From NCBI GenBank assembly GCA_016193585.1, contig JACPRW010000004.1, positions 62,001 to 126,000 of the forward strand: a stretch of 64,000 bases of DNA. The letters are read 5' to 3'. Below, one piece after another: positions 33,233 through 40,756 of this stretch. The notes under the pieces were generated by a model. The model saw only the letters and a program-made list of their open reading frames with translations, did not search any database and was not told the origin of the DNA. The DNA is from Candidatus Aenigmatarchaeota archaeon (GTDB lineage Archaea; Aenigmatarchaeota; Aenigmatarchaeia; GW2011-AR5). Positions within the stretch are counted from its first letter, which is position 1. Each line of letters begins with the position of its first letter. The position numbers were made by a program, and so were the translations under genes.

Positions 33233-33420
33233 TGGTGAATTGCACTGGTTATGTTCTGATATTATTTGCAATTCACCTATAGAAAATTGCGCGTTATAGT
33301 GGACCAACAAAAGAATACCGACATATTACTTTTGTTGTCCGCTATAAGTGAACCAAGATATAATACCTGATTATTTACTTGGTTCACTATAATACGACAT
33401 AAGCTGCGCAATTATCTATA
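33233..33420. repeat. nested palindrome array: R, then S carrying P-Q in its loop
   Basis: R (33233-33280, GGTGAATTGC/GCAATTCACC) adjoins S (33278-33420, TATAGAAAATTGCGCG ... GCGCAATTATCTATA). S is interrupted by P (33295-33346) and Q (33345-33391). Removing 33297-33389 and one TA leaves GCGCGTTAATACGACATAAG, which matches the uninterrupted S at 49614-49661. Fills the gap between the pilin gene and the next ORF. Confidence 0.85.
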
Positions 33421-33483
33421 ATAACCGTCAAGATGGCATAGGCGGCTTTGTAAACAAAGCCGGTTGGGTACTAATCTTTTTGA

Positions 33484-33900
33484 TTGCTCGTTGGTGTGCA
33501 TTCTTGGAGTCGAATTTTCTATCAAGATGCGTATTTGAATAGACATGAATCATATGCGAATGACTGTACAAACGTTGTTTATCGTCGCAGTATTTTCATA
33601 GTAGTATTCATTGTAGCGGACTACTACTTGATAAGGATCCACCCGGATCCTGGTGATACAACTGTACCTCGGGCTTTCTCGGATGGATGTACGGCCTTGG
33701 TCTCCCTGCATAAATGCGCCAAGAATCCAGACGAGATAACAATCAAAGGCTTCAATCCAGACAACGACCCATTAAAAGAAGACAATGGTGATACGCTCGG
33801 CAGGGCGTGTGAACTCTCGTTCGGTTGGTACAGAGGTACCGCACGGACTGATCCTGAAAGACAGCAATGCAAGCTGAGATGTGGCTGTCCGCCCGAGTGA
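33484..33900 (+). CDS. Cys-rich secreted protein, doubtful start
   Basis: 138 residues if started at TTG 33484. The part from SIFIVVFIVADYYLIRIHPD onward looks genuine: a membrane helix, then an ectodomain with five Cys (DGCTALVSLHKCAKNPDE, GRACELSFGW, QQCKLRCGCPPE). Just upstream, a different frame has MRMTVQTLFIVAVFS then a stop, which would make a natural signal peptide; a one-base shift near 33596 may have broken the gene. It lies right after the palindrome array. Confidence 0.5.
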   Translation: MLVGVHSWSRIFYQDAYLNRHESYANDCTNVVYRRSIFIVVFIVADYYLIRIHPDPGDTTVPRAFSDGCTALVSLHKCAKNPDEITIKGFNPDNDPLKEDNGDTLGRACELSFGWYRGTARTDPERQQCKLRCGCPPE

Positions 33901-34100
33901 ACGGGCAGCCAGAGTACCTGGACACGCGAGTTCCCGGAACCAGTAGAACAGCTCTTTCCTCTGCGTTTTCAGTTGGTCTCGTCCGTGTCCAGCTTCTCGC
34001 CAAGACTCATTACCCAGTCCTGCCGTATACATCATCCGTTAAGGTACGAGCATCATTTTTTAGTAATAATCTTTATTAAGCGGGACGGAGAAGGAGTATC

Positions 34101-34478
34101 ATGCGCGGTATATCATCCGGTATCGCGATTCTCGCCACGCTTGTCATGGTCATCGTGCTCCTCGGCATTGGGTTGACAGCGATGAAGCCGGGTCAACCGT
34201 CGGTCGCGAGCACGACGACAACGCTGCCGCTGCCGGACGCAATTGCATTGGTGAACGCCGCCGGCGAGCTGGTTGTCATTCAGAATATCGGGATGATTGG
34301 CGTGCAGACGTCTGAGATATTCGTCTACCTTGACGGCATATACGTCGAATGCCTGTGGGACAAACCAGTCGTGGAGCCGAAGCAGGCGGCTTCCTGCATT
34401 CTCCAGGGCCTGACGTGTTCAGACAAGACCGTGCGTGTCGTCGGGCCTTCGAACGAGGAGAGCAGCCGCTGCCCATAG
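34101..34478 (+). CDS. pilin-like protein
   Basis: 125 residues. MRGISSGIAILATLVMVIVL is a class III-type signal with a Gly before the helix. A Thr-rich linker (ASTTTTLPLPD) is followed by an ectodomain with VVIQNIGMIGVQTSEIFVYL and three Cys, similar in plan to the pilin at 32790 (ending in C...CSDKTVRV...SSRCP). Likely a minor pilin or pseudopilin. Confidence 0.7.
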   Translation: MRGISSGIAILATLVMVIVLLGIGLTAMKPGQPSVASTTTTLPLPDAIALVNAAGELVVIQNIGMIGVQTSEIFVYLDGIYVECLWDKPVVEPKQAASCILQGLTCSDKTVRVVGPSNEESSRCP

Positions 34479-34562
34479 CCGTTTTCTTGAGAAGCCTGAG
34501 CAAGAAGTAACAATTTAAGTTCCCGAAGTTATTAGAATTAGATTTCTGGGGATGTATCATAC

Positions 34563-34952
34563 ATGGAAAAGCGTCAGGTTGAAATAAAAACGCTGAAGCC
34601 GGGCAGCTTCTGCCTCATTGAGGGCGTGCCGTGCAAGGTGGATGCCCTGCAGACATCGAAGCCAGGGAAGCATGGCGGCGCCAAAGCGCGCCTCGTTGCA
34701 TCAGGCATTTTCAACAGCCAGAAGATGACCATCGTCAAGCCCGCCGACACGAAAATCGACGTCCCTATAATAGAGAAGAAGAACATGCAGGCTATCGCGT
34801 TCGTGGGAAACCATGTGCAGCTGATGAACCTGGAAGACTATTCGATGATCGAGATCCTGATGCCTGACGACCTCAAAGGGGAGATACATGAGGGTGACGA
34901 GGTTCTCGTCTGGAAGTTCGGTCCGCATATCATGATTAAGGGCAAGAAATAA
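34563..34952 (+). CDS. eif5A: translation initiation factor 5A
   Basis: 129 residues. The hypusine loop TSKPGKHGGAKARL (Lys about 36) and the C-terminal OB fold (MQAIAFVGNHVQLMNLEDYS, GDEVLVWKF) are complete. Helps the ribosome with poly-proline stretches. Deoxyhypusine synthase is not in the window. Stands alone ahead of the DUF460 gene. Confidence 0.96.
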   Translation: MEKRQVEIKTLKPGSFCLIEGVPCKVDALQTSKPGKHGGAKARLVASGIFNSQKMTIVKPADTKIDVPIIEKKNMQAIAFVGNHVQLMNLEDYSMIEILMPDDLKGEIHEGDEVLVWKFGPHIMIKGKK

Positions 34953-35017
34953 CTGCCAGATTGCTCTGTGTGTGAAAAATGGGATGCGGCGCGTTCATGA
35001 AGTAAAGGCAGGGCATT

Positions 35018-36034
35018 ATGAGGCTTATTGTCGGCATAGACCCCGGTGTGACAACCGGAGTAGCGGTCACCGATCTTCGTACCGACTACTATGAAACTTT
35101 TTCTGCCCGGCATATGTCGCCGGGCGACGTGTGCCATGCCCTCTCCCAGAAGGGGGAGCCGATACTGATCGCGACCGACGTGCAGCGCGTTCCGCGCGGC
35201 GTCAGGAAAATCGCTGCGGCGTTCAACGCGCGGCTCGTGCATCCGGCGTACGACCTTACCTCGGCTGAAAAGCACAAGCTTGTCAGCGGCCGGAGCTACG
35301 GCAACACGCACGAACGGGACGCCCTCAGCGCAGCGCTGTTCGCGGGGAAAAAATGCGCTCCGGTCTGCAGGAAAGTCGATTTCAGCCTGAAACAGCGCGG
35401 CATGCTGGAACGTGCCGAAGACGTGAAGGAACTGCTCATACAAGGGAATGCAGGGAACATAGAACAGGCGGTGGCGCTGCTCACCGCCGGCGGCAAAGAA
35501 GTGCCGGTGCAAAAAGCGCCGCGGCAGCGCACGCAGCGCATGCCGTCCGCCGATGACGTGCGCGTGAAGAGGCTTGCAAGGCGGCTGCGGGAGCTGGAGG
35601 AGGAAAACAGAGGGCTCAGGCACGAGCTGTATGCCGCGAAACACCGGCCAGAGAGTGCGGCAGTGCAGAACCTTCGAAGAAGCATCGCGGCGCTCGTCAG
35701 GGACAGGAAACGCCTTGCAGACGAATACGAGCTGTACAGGAACCTGAGCCAGCGCTACGAGATCATCGTTCCTGCGGACGCCGAGGATATCACGGACAAG
35801 GTGGTGCTGCTGCCGAAAGGCGTGAATCCCGGGGTCGTCGAGGCACGGAACCCGAAAGCGCTCATCGCCGGCACGTACGTCGATACCGACATTCCGGTAA
35901 TTCCGGCTGACAGGATACGGATAGAGAAAATTGGAGATTTCCTGGTGGCGGACAAGAAGGACGTGGAGTCGCTGCTGGCATCCTCGTTCATCGACTGGCT
36001 AAAAAAGTATAAGGAAGCGAGAAGAAATATCTAG
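35018..36034 (+). CDS. DUF460 family protein, RNase H-fold with coiled coil
   Basis: 338 residues. N-terminal RNase H/RuvC-like half (MRLIVGIDPGVTTGVAVTDL, ATDVQRVPRGVRKIAAAFNA, NTHERDALSAALFAGKK, with Asp residues in the expected places). A coiled coil lies in the middle (LRELEEENRGLRHELYAAKH), and a C-terminal beta domain follows (IPADRIRIEKIGDFLVADKK). DUF460 is nearly universal in archaea; a role in nucleic-acid metabolism is inferred from the fold. Ends one base before the archaeosortase gene. Confidence 0.9.
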   Translation: MRLIVGIDPGVTTGVAVTDLRTDYYETFSARHMSPGDVCHALSQKGEPILIATDVQRVPRGVRKIAAAFNARLVHPAYDLTSAEKHKLVSGRSYGNTHERDALSAALFAGKKCAPVCRKVDFSLKQRGMLERAEDVKELLIQGNAGNIEQAVALLTAGGKEVPVQKAPRQRTQRMPSADDVRVKRLARRLRELEEENRGLRHELYAAKHRPESAAVQNLRRSIAALVRDRKRLADEYELYRNLSQRYEIIVPADAEDITDKVVLLPKGVNPGVVEARNPKALIAGTYVDTDIPVIPADRIRIEKIGDFLVADKKDVESLLASSFIDWLKKYKEARRNI

Positions 36035-36035
36035 C

Positions 36036-36584
36036 ATGGCGCAGAAGCGCAGGAAAGCCCTCGTGGAAAAGGAGACGGTCCGGCGCCTTGCCGTGTTTCT
36101 CGTGAAGCTTGCCGTCTTTTCGCTGCCGATATACGCGATTCTGCTGACCGGCTACCAGTCGGCGCTGCTCATGCATCTCACGACCGATATCTCGTTCTGG
36201 TTCCTGAAGGCAACCGGCATGCAGGCAGAGCTTGTAGACGGTACAATCGTCATTCCGGTGGAGAACGGCTCGTGGGGGGCGTATGTTTCCTGGGACTCGA
36301 CCGGCTGGAAGTCCGCACTCGCATTGCTCAGCCTTATCTTTGCCACGGATTTCACGCTCAGGAAGAAGCTGATGGGCTTGCTGCTCGTGCCTGTCGTCTA
36401 TGCGGCGAATATCCTGCGCATCTGGTTTATGTTTTTCGCCGTGTCCACGTACGGCATCGAGGCCTTTCCGGTGCTTCACCTGACGGTCTGGAGTTGGGGA
36501 CTCGTCGCCGTGGTGCTCGTGCTCTGGGTCGTCTGGATGAAGTACGTTGATGCACCACATGCTCAAAGAACCAAAGGTGACTGA
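36036..36584 (+). CDS. archaeosortase/exosortase-family protein with Cys to Ser change
   Basis: 182 residues, four to five membrane helices. Keeps the family Arg in NILRIW (about 128) and His in FPVLHLTVWSWG (about 148). At the catalytic Cys position the motif reads YVSWDSTGWKSALALL, where relatives have WDCTGWK: Ser 88 replaces Cys. Family members cleave and transfer C-terminal sorting signals of surface proteins. No protein in this window carries an obvious sorting tail. The codon is TCG, one transversion pair away from TGC. Either an inactive relative or a serine variant. Confidence 0.75.
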   Translation: MAQKRRKALVEKETVRRLAVFLVKLAVFSLPIYAILLTGYQSALLMHLTTDISFWFLKATGMQAELVDGTIVIPVENGSWGAYVSWDSTGWKSALALLSLIFATDFTLRKKLMGLLLVPVVYAANILRIWFMFFAVSTYGIEAFPVLHLTVWSWGLVAVVLVLWVVWMKYVDAPHAQRTKGD

Positions 36585-36661
36585 TAATTTGCCTGAATAA
36601 CTATATATGGTGAAACGACCAAATACTACCAGCTACTGGAAAAGTGAATGAAGGACCGCAT

Positions 36662-37936
36662 ATGGCAGAAACGATTGAAATGGCACGTGATGAGCAGCAA
36701 CAGGACAGTGCGCAGCCTCAGAAGACCGAACAGCATGAAGAAGAACCAAGGGTGACCGAACAGCATCCTGGGCAGGAACCGCACGATGCCGGGCAGCATG
36801 CACAGGAAGGCGCTGACAGCGCAGTGCCAAAAACAGAGGACCGCAGTGAAGACGTCGGCACAGGAACCCCGGCGGATGCCAAAGAACGCTTTCTCGAGAT
36901 TGAGGACCTGCTCCTGCTGCTGCAGGCGGAAAACGTGAAACTCAAGGAACTCGTCGGCAAGGAGCCGCTCACGCGCGCTGCACGCGAGGACAACATGCTC
37001 GCTTCCGCGCAGGAGAAACTATCAGCGTGGGAATCGCGCGCGGCCGATATGCAGGCGCCCCTGCACAACGACCTGAAGGCGCTTGCCGGCCGGATGGCAC
37101 CACTTGAGGAGGCTGCAAAGAAGAATGAGAAACTCGCCGCGGAACTGGAGAAGTGCAGGGCAGACATCGCGGCGAACATGAGGAACTACCTCGAGTCCCA
37201 CGACAGGCTGCGCGAGTTCAGGAAGGCGGTCGAGGAGCGGCTTGCGGTATTCGAATCGCTGGTCGAGGAGGCACGGTATCTGGTGAAGGAAAAATCAGCA
37301 GTGCTGGAATTGTCAAAAGGCGTCGAGCTCAATGCAGAAAAGGCGAAGACGTATCTGGAGAAAATCAGGACGACCAATGAACGGGTCGATAGTGAGCTGT
37401 CGAGCATAGCGAAGTACAGGACATCTGTCGACGCGCGCATGGGCAGCATGGAAAAAGCAGCTGCCGACTACCGGAACGCGGTCGAGGAGCGGCTTGCGGC
37501 CGTGCAGAGCGCCGCTGCCAGGAGTACGCAGGAAGCCCGTGCACAGCAGAACGCAGCAGCGGAAGCTGCCGACAAGCGGATGAAAAGCATCGAGGAGGCA
37601 ATCGCTACGATGAGTATTGCGATGCGGCAGCAGCCGCAGGAGCTGAAGGGGCTCACGGCTTTGGTAGACGATACGAGAAGCAAGCTGGCAACAACAGAGC
37701 GGCAGCATCTGGAACGTGCCGAGAGGCAGATGGAGGAGCTGAAGGGGCTCACGGCTTTGGTAGACGATACGAGAAGCAAGCTGGCAACAACAGAGCGGCA
37801 GTTGCAGGAGCTGAAGGGGCTCACGGCTTTGGTAGACGATACGAGAAGCAAGCTGGCAACAACAGAGCGGCAGTTGCAGGAGCTGAAGGGGCTCACGGCT
37901 TTGGTAGACGATACGAGAAGCAAGCTGGCAACATAG
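36662..37936 (+). CDS. coiled-coil protein with tandem repeats, truncated frame
   Basis: 425 residues from ATG 36662 (MAETIEMARDEQQQ; a GTG at 36644 is possible). Acidic Gln-rich leader, then a motif shared with the next gene (DAKERFLEIEDLLLLLQAEN), then heptad-rich coiled coil. The C-terminus has four near-identical repeats LKGLTALVDDTRSKLATTER. In the last copy a two-base change puts a stop (ACA TAG) in frame; the other frame continues the same coiled coil to 38220. Cytoplasmic structural protein by appearance; function unknown. Confidence 0.75.
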   Translation: MAETIEMARDEQQQDSAQPQKTEQHEEEPRVTEQHPGQEPHDAGQHAQEGADSAVPKTEDRSEDVGTGTPADAKERFLEIEDLLLLLQAENVKLKELVGKEPLTRAAREDNMLASAQEKLSAWESRAADMQAPLHNDLKALAGRMAPLEEAAKKNEKLAAELEKCRADIAANMRNYLESHDRLREFRKAVEERLAVFESLVEEARYLVKEKSAVLELSKGVELNAEKAKTYLEKIRTTNERVDSELSSIAKYRTSVDARMGSMEKAAADYRNAVEERLAAVQSAAARSTQEARAQQNAAAEAADKRMKSIEEAIATMSIAMRQQPQELKGLTALVDDTRSKLATTERQHLERAERQMEELKGLTALVDDTRSKLATTERQLQELKGLTALVDDTRSKLATTERQLQELKGLTALVDDTRSKLAT

Positions 37937-37951
37937 TAGAGCAGCAGCATC
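37640..37951 (+). repeat. coding tandem repeat, 72 bp (first unit 96 bp)
   Basis: Unit starts at 37640, 37736, 37808 and 37880, each beginning GAGCTGAAGGGGCTCACGGC, almost identical in DNA. The first unit carries an extra 24 bp (HLERAERQ). The sequence after the last unit (CATCTGGAACGTGCCGAGAG) repeats that insert but is shifted by two bases. Identity at DNA level implies recent expansion or slippage. Confidence 0.85.
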
Positions 37952-38220
37952 TGGAACGTGCCGAGAGGCAGATGGAGGAGCTTGCCGAGAGGCAGGCACG
38001 GGCAACGGAGCAGGCAGAAAATGCCCTGAAGGCTGAAATCAAGGCAGGGCATACACAATACGCACATCTAGAAAAGACGGTCAGCGACATAGCCGGCAGA
38101 CTGAGCCGTATAGAGAAGGTGCTCTCCCGCGTGACGGCAAGCAAGCAGGAAGTCGAGGGGATAGCACGCGATGCGCTGGTGAAAATAGAGAAAAAAATGA
38201 CAGAGCCTTTACATTTATAA
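37939..38220 (+). pseudogene. out-of-frame C-terminal part of the coiled-coil gene
   Basis: Continues the coiled coil in the next frame: EQQHLERAERQMEELAERQA, then EKTVSDIAGRLSRIEKVLSR to KMTEPLHL. No convincing independent start (ATG 37972 lies inside the helix). Either the joined gene is frameshifted, or expression needs a frameshift at the repeat. Confidence 0.6.
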
Positions 38221-38303
38221 GCCAAGAAGTGAATAGTAATAAATCGGACAAAATAGCTAGAAGGCGCATGCTTTCTGAACGCGACGCACGGGGTACGGGT
38301 ATT

Positions 38304-40142
38304 ATGGGAGAAACAATTCAGGAGCACATTGGCCGGCTGGAATCAAAGCTGAAGACCGCGCTCTTTGATATTGAAAAGCGCCTCGTTGCGCTTGAGTCGA
38401 GAGAAGGCCATGAAGAAGGTGTCAGCGGGGGGGTTCCTGCAGACGTCAACGAACGACTTCTTGAGCTCGAAGACCTGCTCATGCTTACGCAGGTCGAGCA
38501 GACGAAATTGAAAGAAACAAGAGGAGGCACTGAACCGCTGCACATTCCTGAAGACATCACGCCGCGCCTTGCATCACTCGAGGCGCGAGTTGCTGCTTTT
38601 GGAGCATCTTCTGAGCCGCCTCAAAACGAAGAAGAGACCAAGGCAATGACGGCAAAGATTGCTGCAGGAGATGAACATATCAAAGCAGTCGAGACACGAA
38701 TTGCCGAACTCGAGCAGAAGTTCGGGGAAACTATGAAAGCCTCTCAGGATATGGGAGCTGCGGCGCAAAAGATTGCCGAGATAAAGAAGGATATTGAAAC
38801 GTATGACGTACAAGTCCAAACGCTCAAGAACGAGCTCGACCATCTCACGAAGGAACGGACCGACCTCCTTGAGCGGGCATCGCGCATCGAAATCAATACG
38901 GAGCGCGCATCGACGTACCTCGAGAAAATGAAAACGCTCGAGGAGCGGATGGAAGCCGGCATCGACAAGGTCGGCAGTTTGCGTGACTCGATGGAAGCCA
39001 AGCTCAAGTTCGGCATCGAGCGGATGGACCTCGCCAAAAAGGACGTGGATGTGAAGGTCCAGAACCTTGACGAACGCTTCAACCTCAAGATGGACAGGCT
39101 CGAATCGCTCAGGGAATCGCTCGAAAACAAGATACGCGTCGTCGATGAACAGACGCGCGACCTTGGTAAAATCGAGGATCTCACCTACCTCAAGCGGACC
39201 CTCGAGGAAGAATCGGTAAGCAGGATTTCCATGGAAAAGCATGTTGCGGACATAGGTAAGAGGCTCGGTGAGCTCGAGCCGCTCGCTGGGGTGGTAGAAG
39301 AAGAGTCGGTGAGCAGGGCTTCCCTCGAAAAGCATGTTGCGGACATGGGTAAGAGGCTCGGTGAGCTCGAGCCGCTCGCTGGGACAGTGAAAGATGAATC
39401 GATGAAGCGTACTTCGCTTGAAAAAAAGCTGCAGGATGTGCACACAAAGGTTTCAGAAATCGAAAAGATGAAAGGCGCAATGCAGGCGATGAAGCACGAT
39501 GTGGGAGAAGCGGCAAAGAAAGGTGTCGCCATGCTCGAAGGGGAAATGCAGTCATACCGGGAATCCATGCGCAATGAAATAGCGGATGTTCAGTCACTCC
39601 AGAAGGCGGTGCAGGAAGAGGCTGCACGCCGACAGGAGCTTGAAAGGAGATGGACCGAAACCGAGAACAGGGTCGCGTCGTATCATCCGGAGGACGTGAA
39701 GGAAAAGCTTGAGAAGGAGTACAACGAGCGGCTCGCCCGCATCCAGGCTGATATTGAACGCATGAGGGCTTCAATCCACGAGGAGGCGGAGCAGGTAAAG
39801 CAGATCCTGCACGCCGACGAGGTCAGAAAGCTCCGGGACGAACTTGCGTATCAGAAGACTGCCATCCAGAACATCGAGAAGAACCTCGAATTGAGCGCGA
39901 CGCGCTTCTTCGCATCAAACCTCGAGGAGTTTTCGAAGGCGCTCGACAGGAAAGTGCCTGAGCTGGTGACGCGCGACGAGTATATGCGCGACATCAGGGA
40001 AATGGCGTCGAAGATGCGGGGCATTGAGGCTCCCGACCTCACGGGATTCGCGCGCAGGGTCGACTCGCTTGAGAAACGAATCAACGACATCTACCAGATG
40101 ACGCGGAACGTCTCGTCGAGGATGCCGGTCGTCGTCGAGTAA
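38304..40142 (+). CDS. long coiled-coil protein, paralogue of the preceding gene
   Basis: About 612 residues from ATG 38304 (MGETIQEHIGRLESKL, aligned with MAETIE of the neighbour; a GTG at 38229 is open too). Shares DVNERLLELEDLLMLTQVEQ with its neighbour. Almost entirely heptad-repeat coiled coil, with a 31-residue tandem repeat in DNA and protein (EESVSRxSxEKHVADxGKRL followed by GELEPLAG) at about 39205-39390. Ends with a short structured tail SLEKRINDIYQMTRNVSS. Resembles SMC-like or filament-forming proteins but has no ATPase domain. Confidence 0.8.
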   Translation: MGETIQEHIGRLESKLKTALFDIEKRLVALESREGHEEGVSGGVPADVNERLLELEDLLMLTQVEQTKLKETRGGTEPLHIPEDITPRLASLEARVAAFGASSEPPQNEEETKAMTAKIAAGDEHIKAVETRIAELEQKFGETMKASQDMGAAAQKIAEIKKDIETYDVQVQTLKNELDHLTKERTDLLERASRIEINTERASTYLEKMKTLEERMEAGIDKVGSLRDSMEAKLKFGIERMDLAKKDVDVKVQNLDERFNLKMDRLESLRESLENKIRVVDEQTRDLGKIEDLTYLKRTLEEESVSRISMEKHVADIGKRLGELEPLAGVVEEESVSRASLEKHVADMGKRLGELEPLAGTVKDESMKRTSLEKKLQDVHTKVSEIEKMKGAMQAMKHDVGEAAKKGVAMLEGEMQSYRESMRNEIADVQSLQKAVQEEAARRQELERRWTETENRVASYHPEDVKEKLEKEYNERLARIQADIERMRASIHEEAEQVKQILHADEVRKLRDELAYQKTAIQNIEKNLELSATRFFASNLEEFSKALDRKVPELVTRDEYMRDIREMASKMRGIEAPDLTGFARRVDSLEKRINDIYQMTRNVSSRMPVVVE

Positions 40143-40146
40143 CTCT

Positions 40147-40235
40147 TATAGTAGGTTCACGTAACAACCAGACTTTTCACCTGAACCTGCTCTACGGTAT
40201 GTTCAGCATGAAATGTTCACTAATCAACAGAACAT
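40147..40235. repeat. twin palindromic element
   Basis: First: TATAGTAGGTTCA/TGAACCTGCTCTA around a loop with AACAACCAGACTTTTCACC. Second: ATGTTC/GAACAT around AAATGTTCACTAATCAAC. The loop of the second recurs at 29909-29935. Placed just after the coiled-coil gene. Confidence 0.65.
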
Positions 40236-40319
40236 TACCGGTCCGTCATAGACGTTTCCAGGAGTGACTTTTACGCGAAGCGGAAAACCTTCCTGATTCA
40301 CAGTACTATGAAGCTTGTA

Positions 40320-40660
40320 TCAGCAAAACCAGCCTTTGCTGGTTTTGCCCCACTTCGATTCTTTGTCTGTTTCATCCCCAAGAGTAGTAGAATCTGTATG
40401 CAGTTCTGTTATACCCATGATTTCTGATATCAGATCAGCTGCGTCCGGTCTGGCAATCTCTCGAAACCAAGCTCTTTCCAGACACCTGTTTCCTGTAAAT
40501 GCCTGTAAAGCTCCAAGTCGTTGTCAAGACACTTTATCTGCTCATAGACGTGCAATCTTGTTATCAGAACAAGCCCGTAACCTATTCTGCCTCTTCGCTT
40601 TTCATGAGGCATAATGTTTTTATTGATGATTTTACAAATCATCTCAGCCGGTTTCTTCAC
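40320..40660 (-). pseudogene. decayed DDE transposase fragment
   Basis: The minus strand encodes CLDNDLELYRHLQETGVWKE, LGFERLPDRTQLI then a stop, and in another frame HTDSTTLGDETDKESKWGKT, SKGWFC then a stop. The second part matches the catalytic 'DST...DExDxxAxWGxTSKGWFxGxK' region of IS4/IS5-like transposases. The two pieces are joined by a deletion and frameshift, and the C-terminal half is absent. The remainder of the 40236-40756 gap has no gene. Confidence 0.65.
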
Positions 40661-40756
40661 AAAAACTCAGCTACGTCTGGAGCACATGAAGACTTTGAGA
40701 TTTCAAAGTCTGTGTTCCAGACTATACTTCTAATTTGCACAAGGCTCTAACGTAAA

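Noticed and set aside
37313-38067. Minus-strand frames with repeated VASLLLVSSTKAVSPFSSC-like units
   Set aside because: They mirror the 72-bp coding repeats of the plus-strand coiled-coil gene, so the apparent protein repeat is a by-product.
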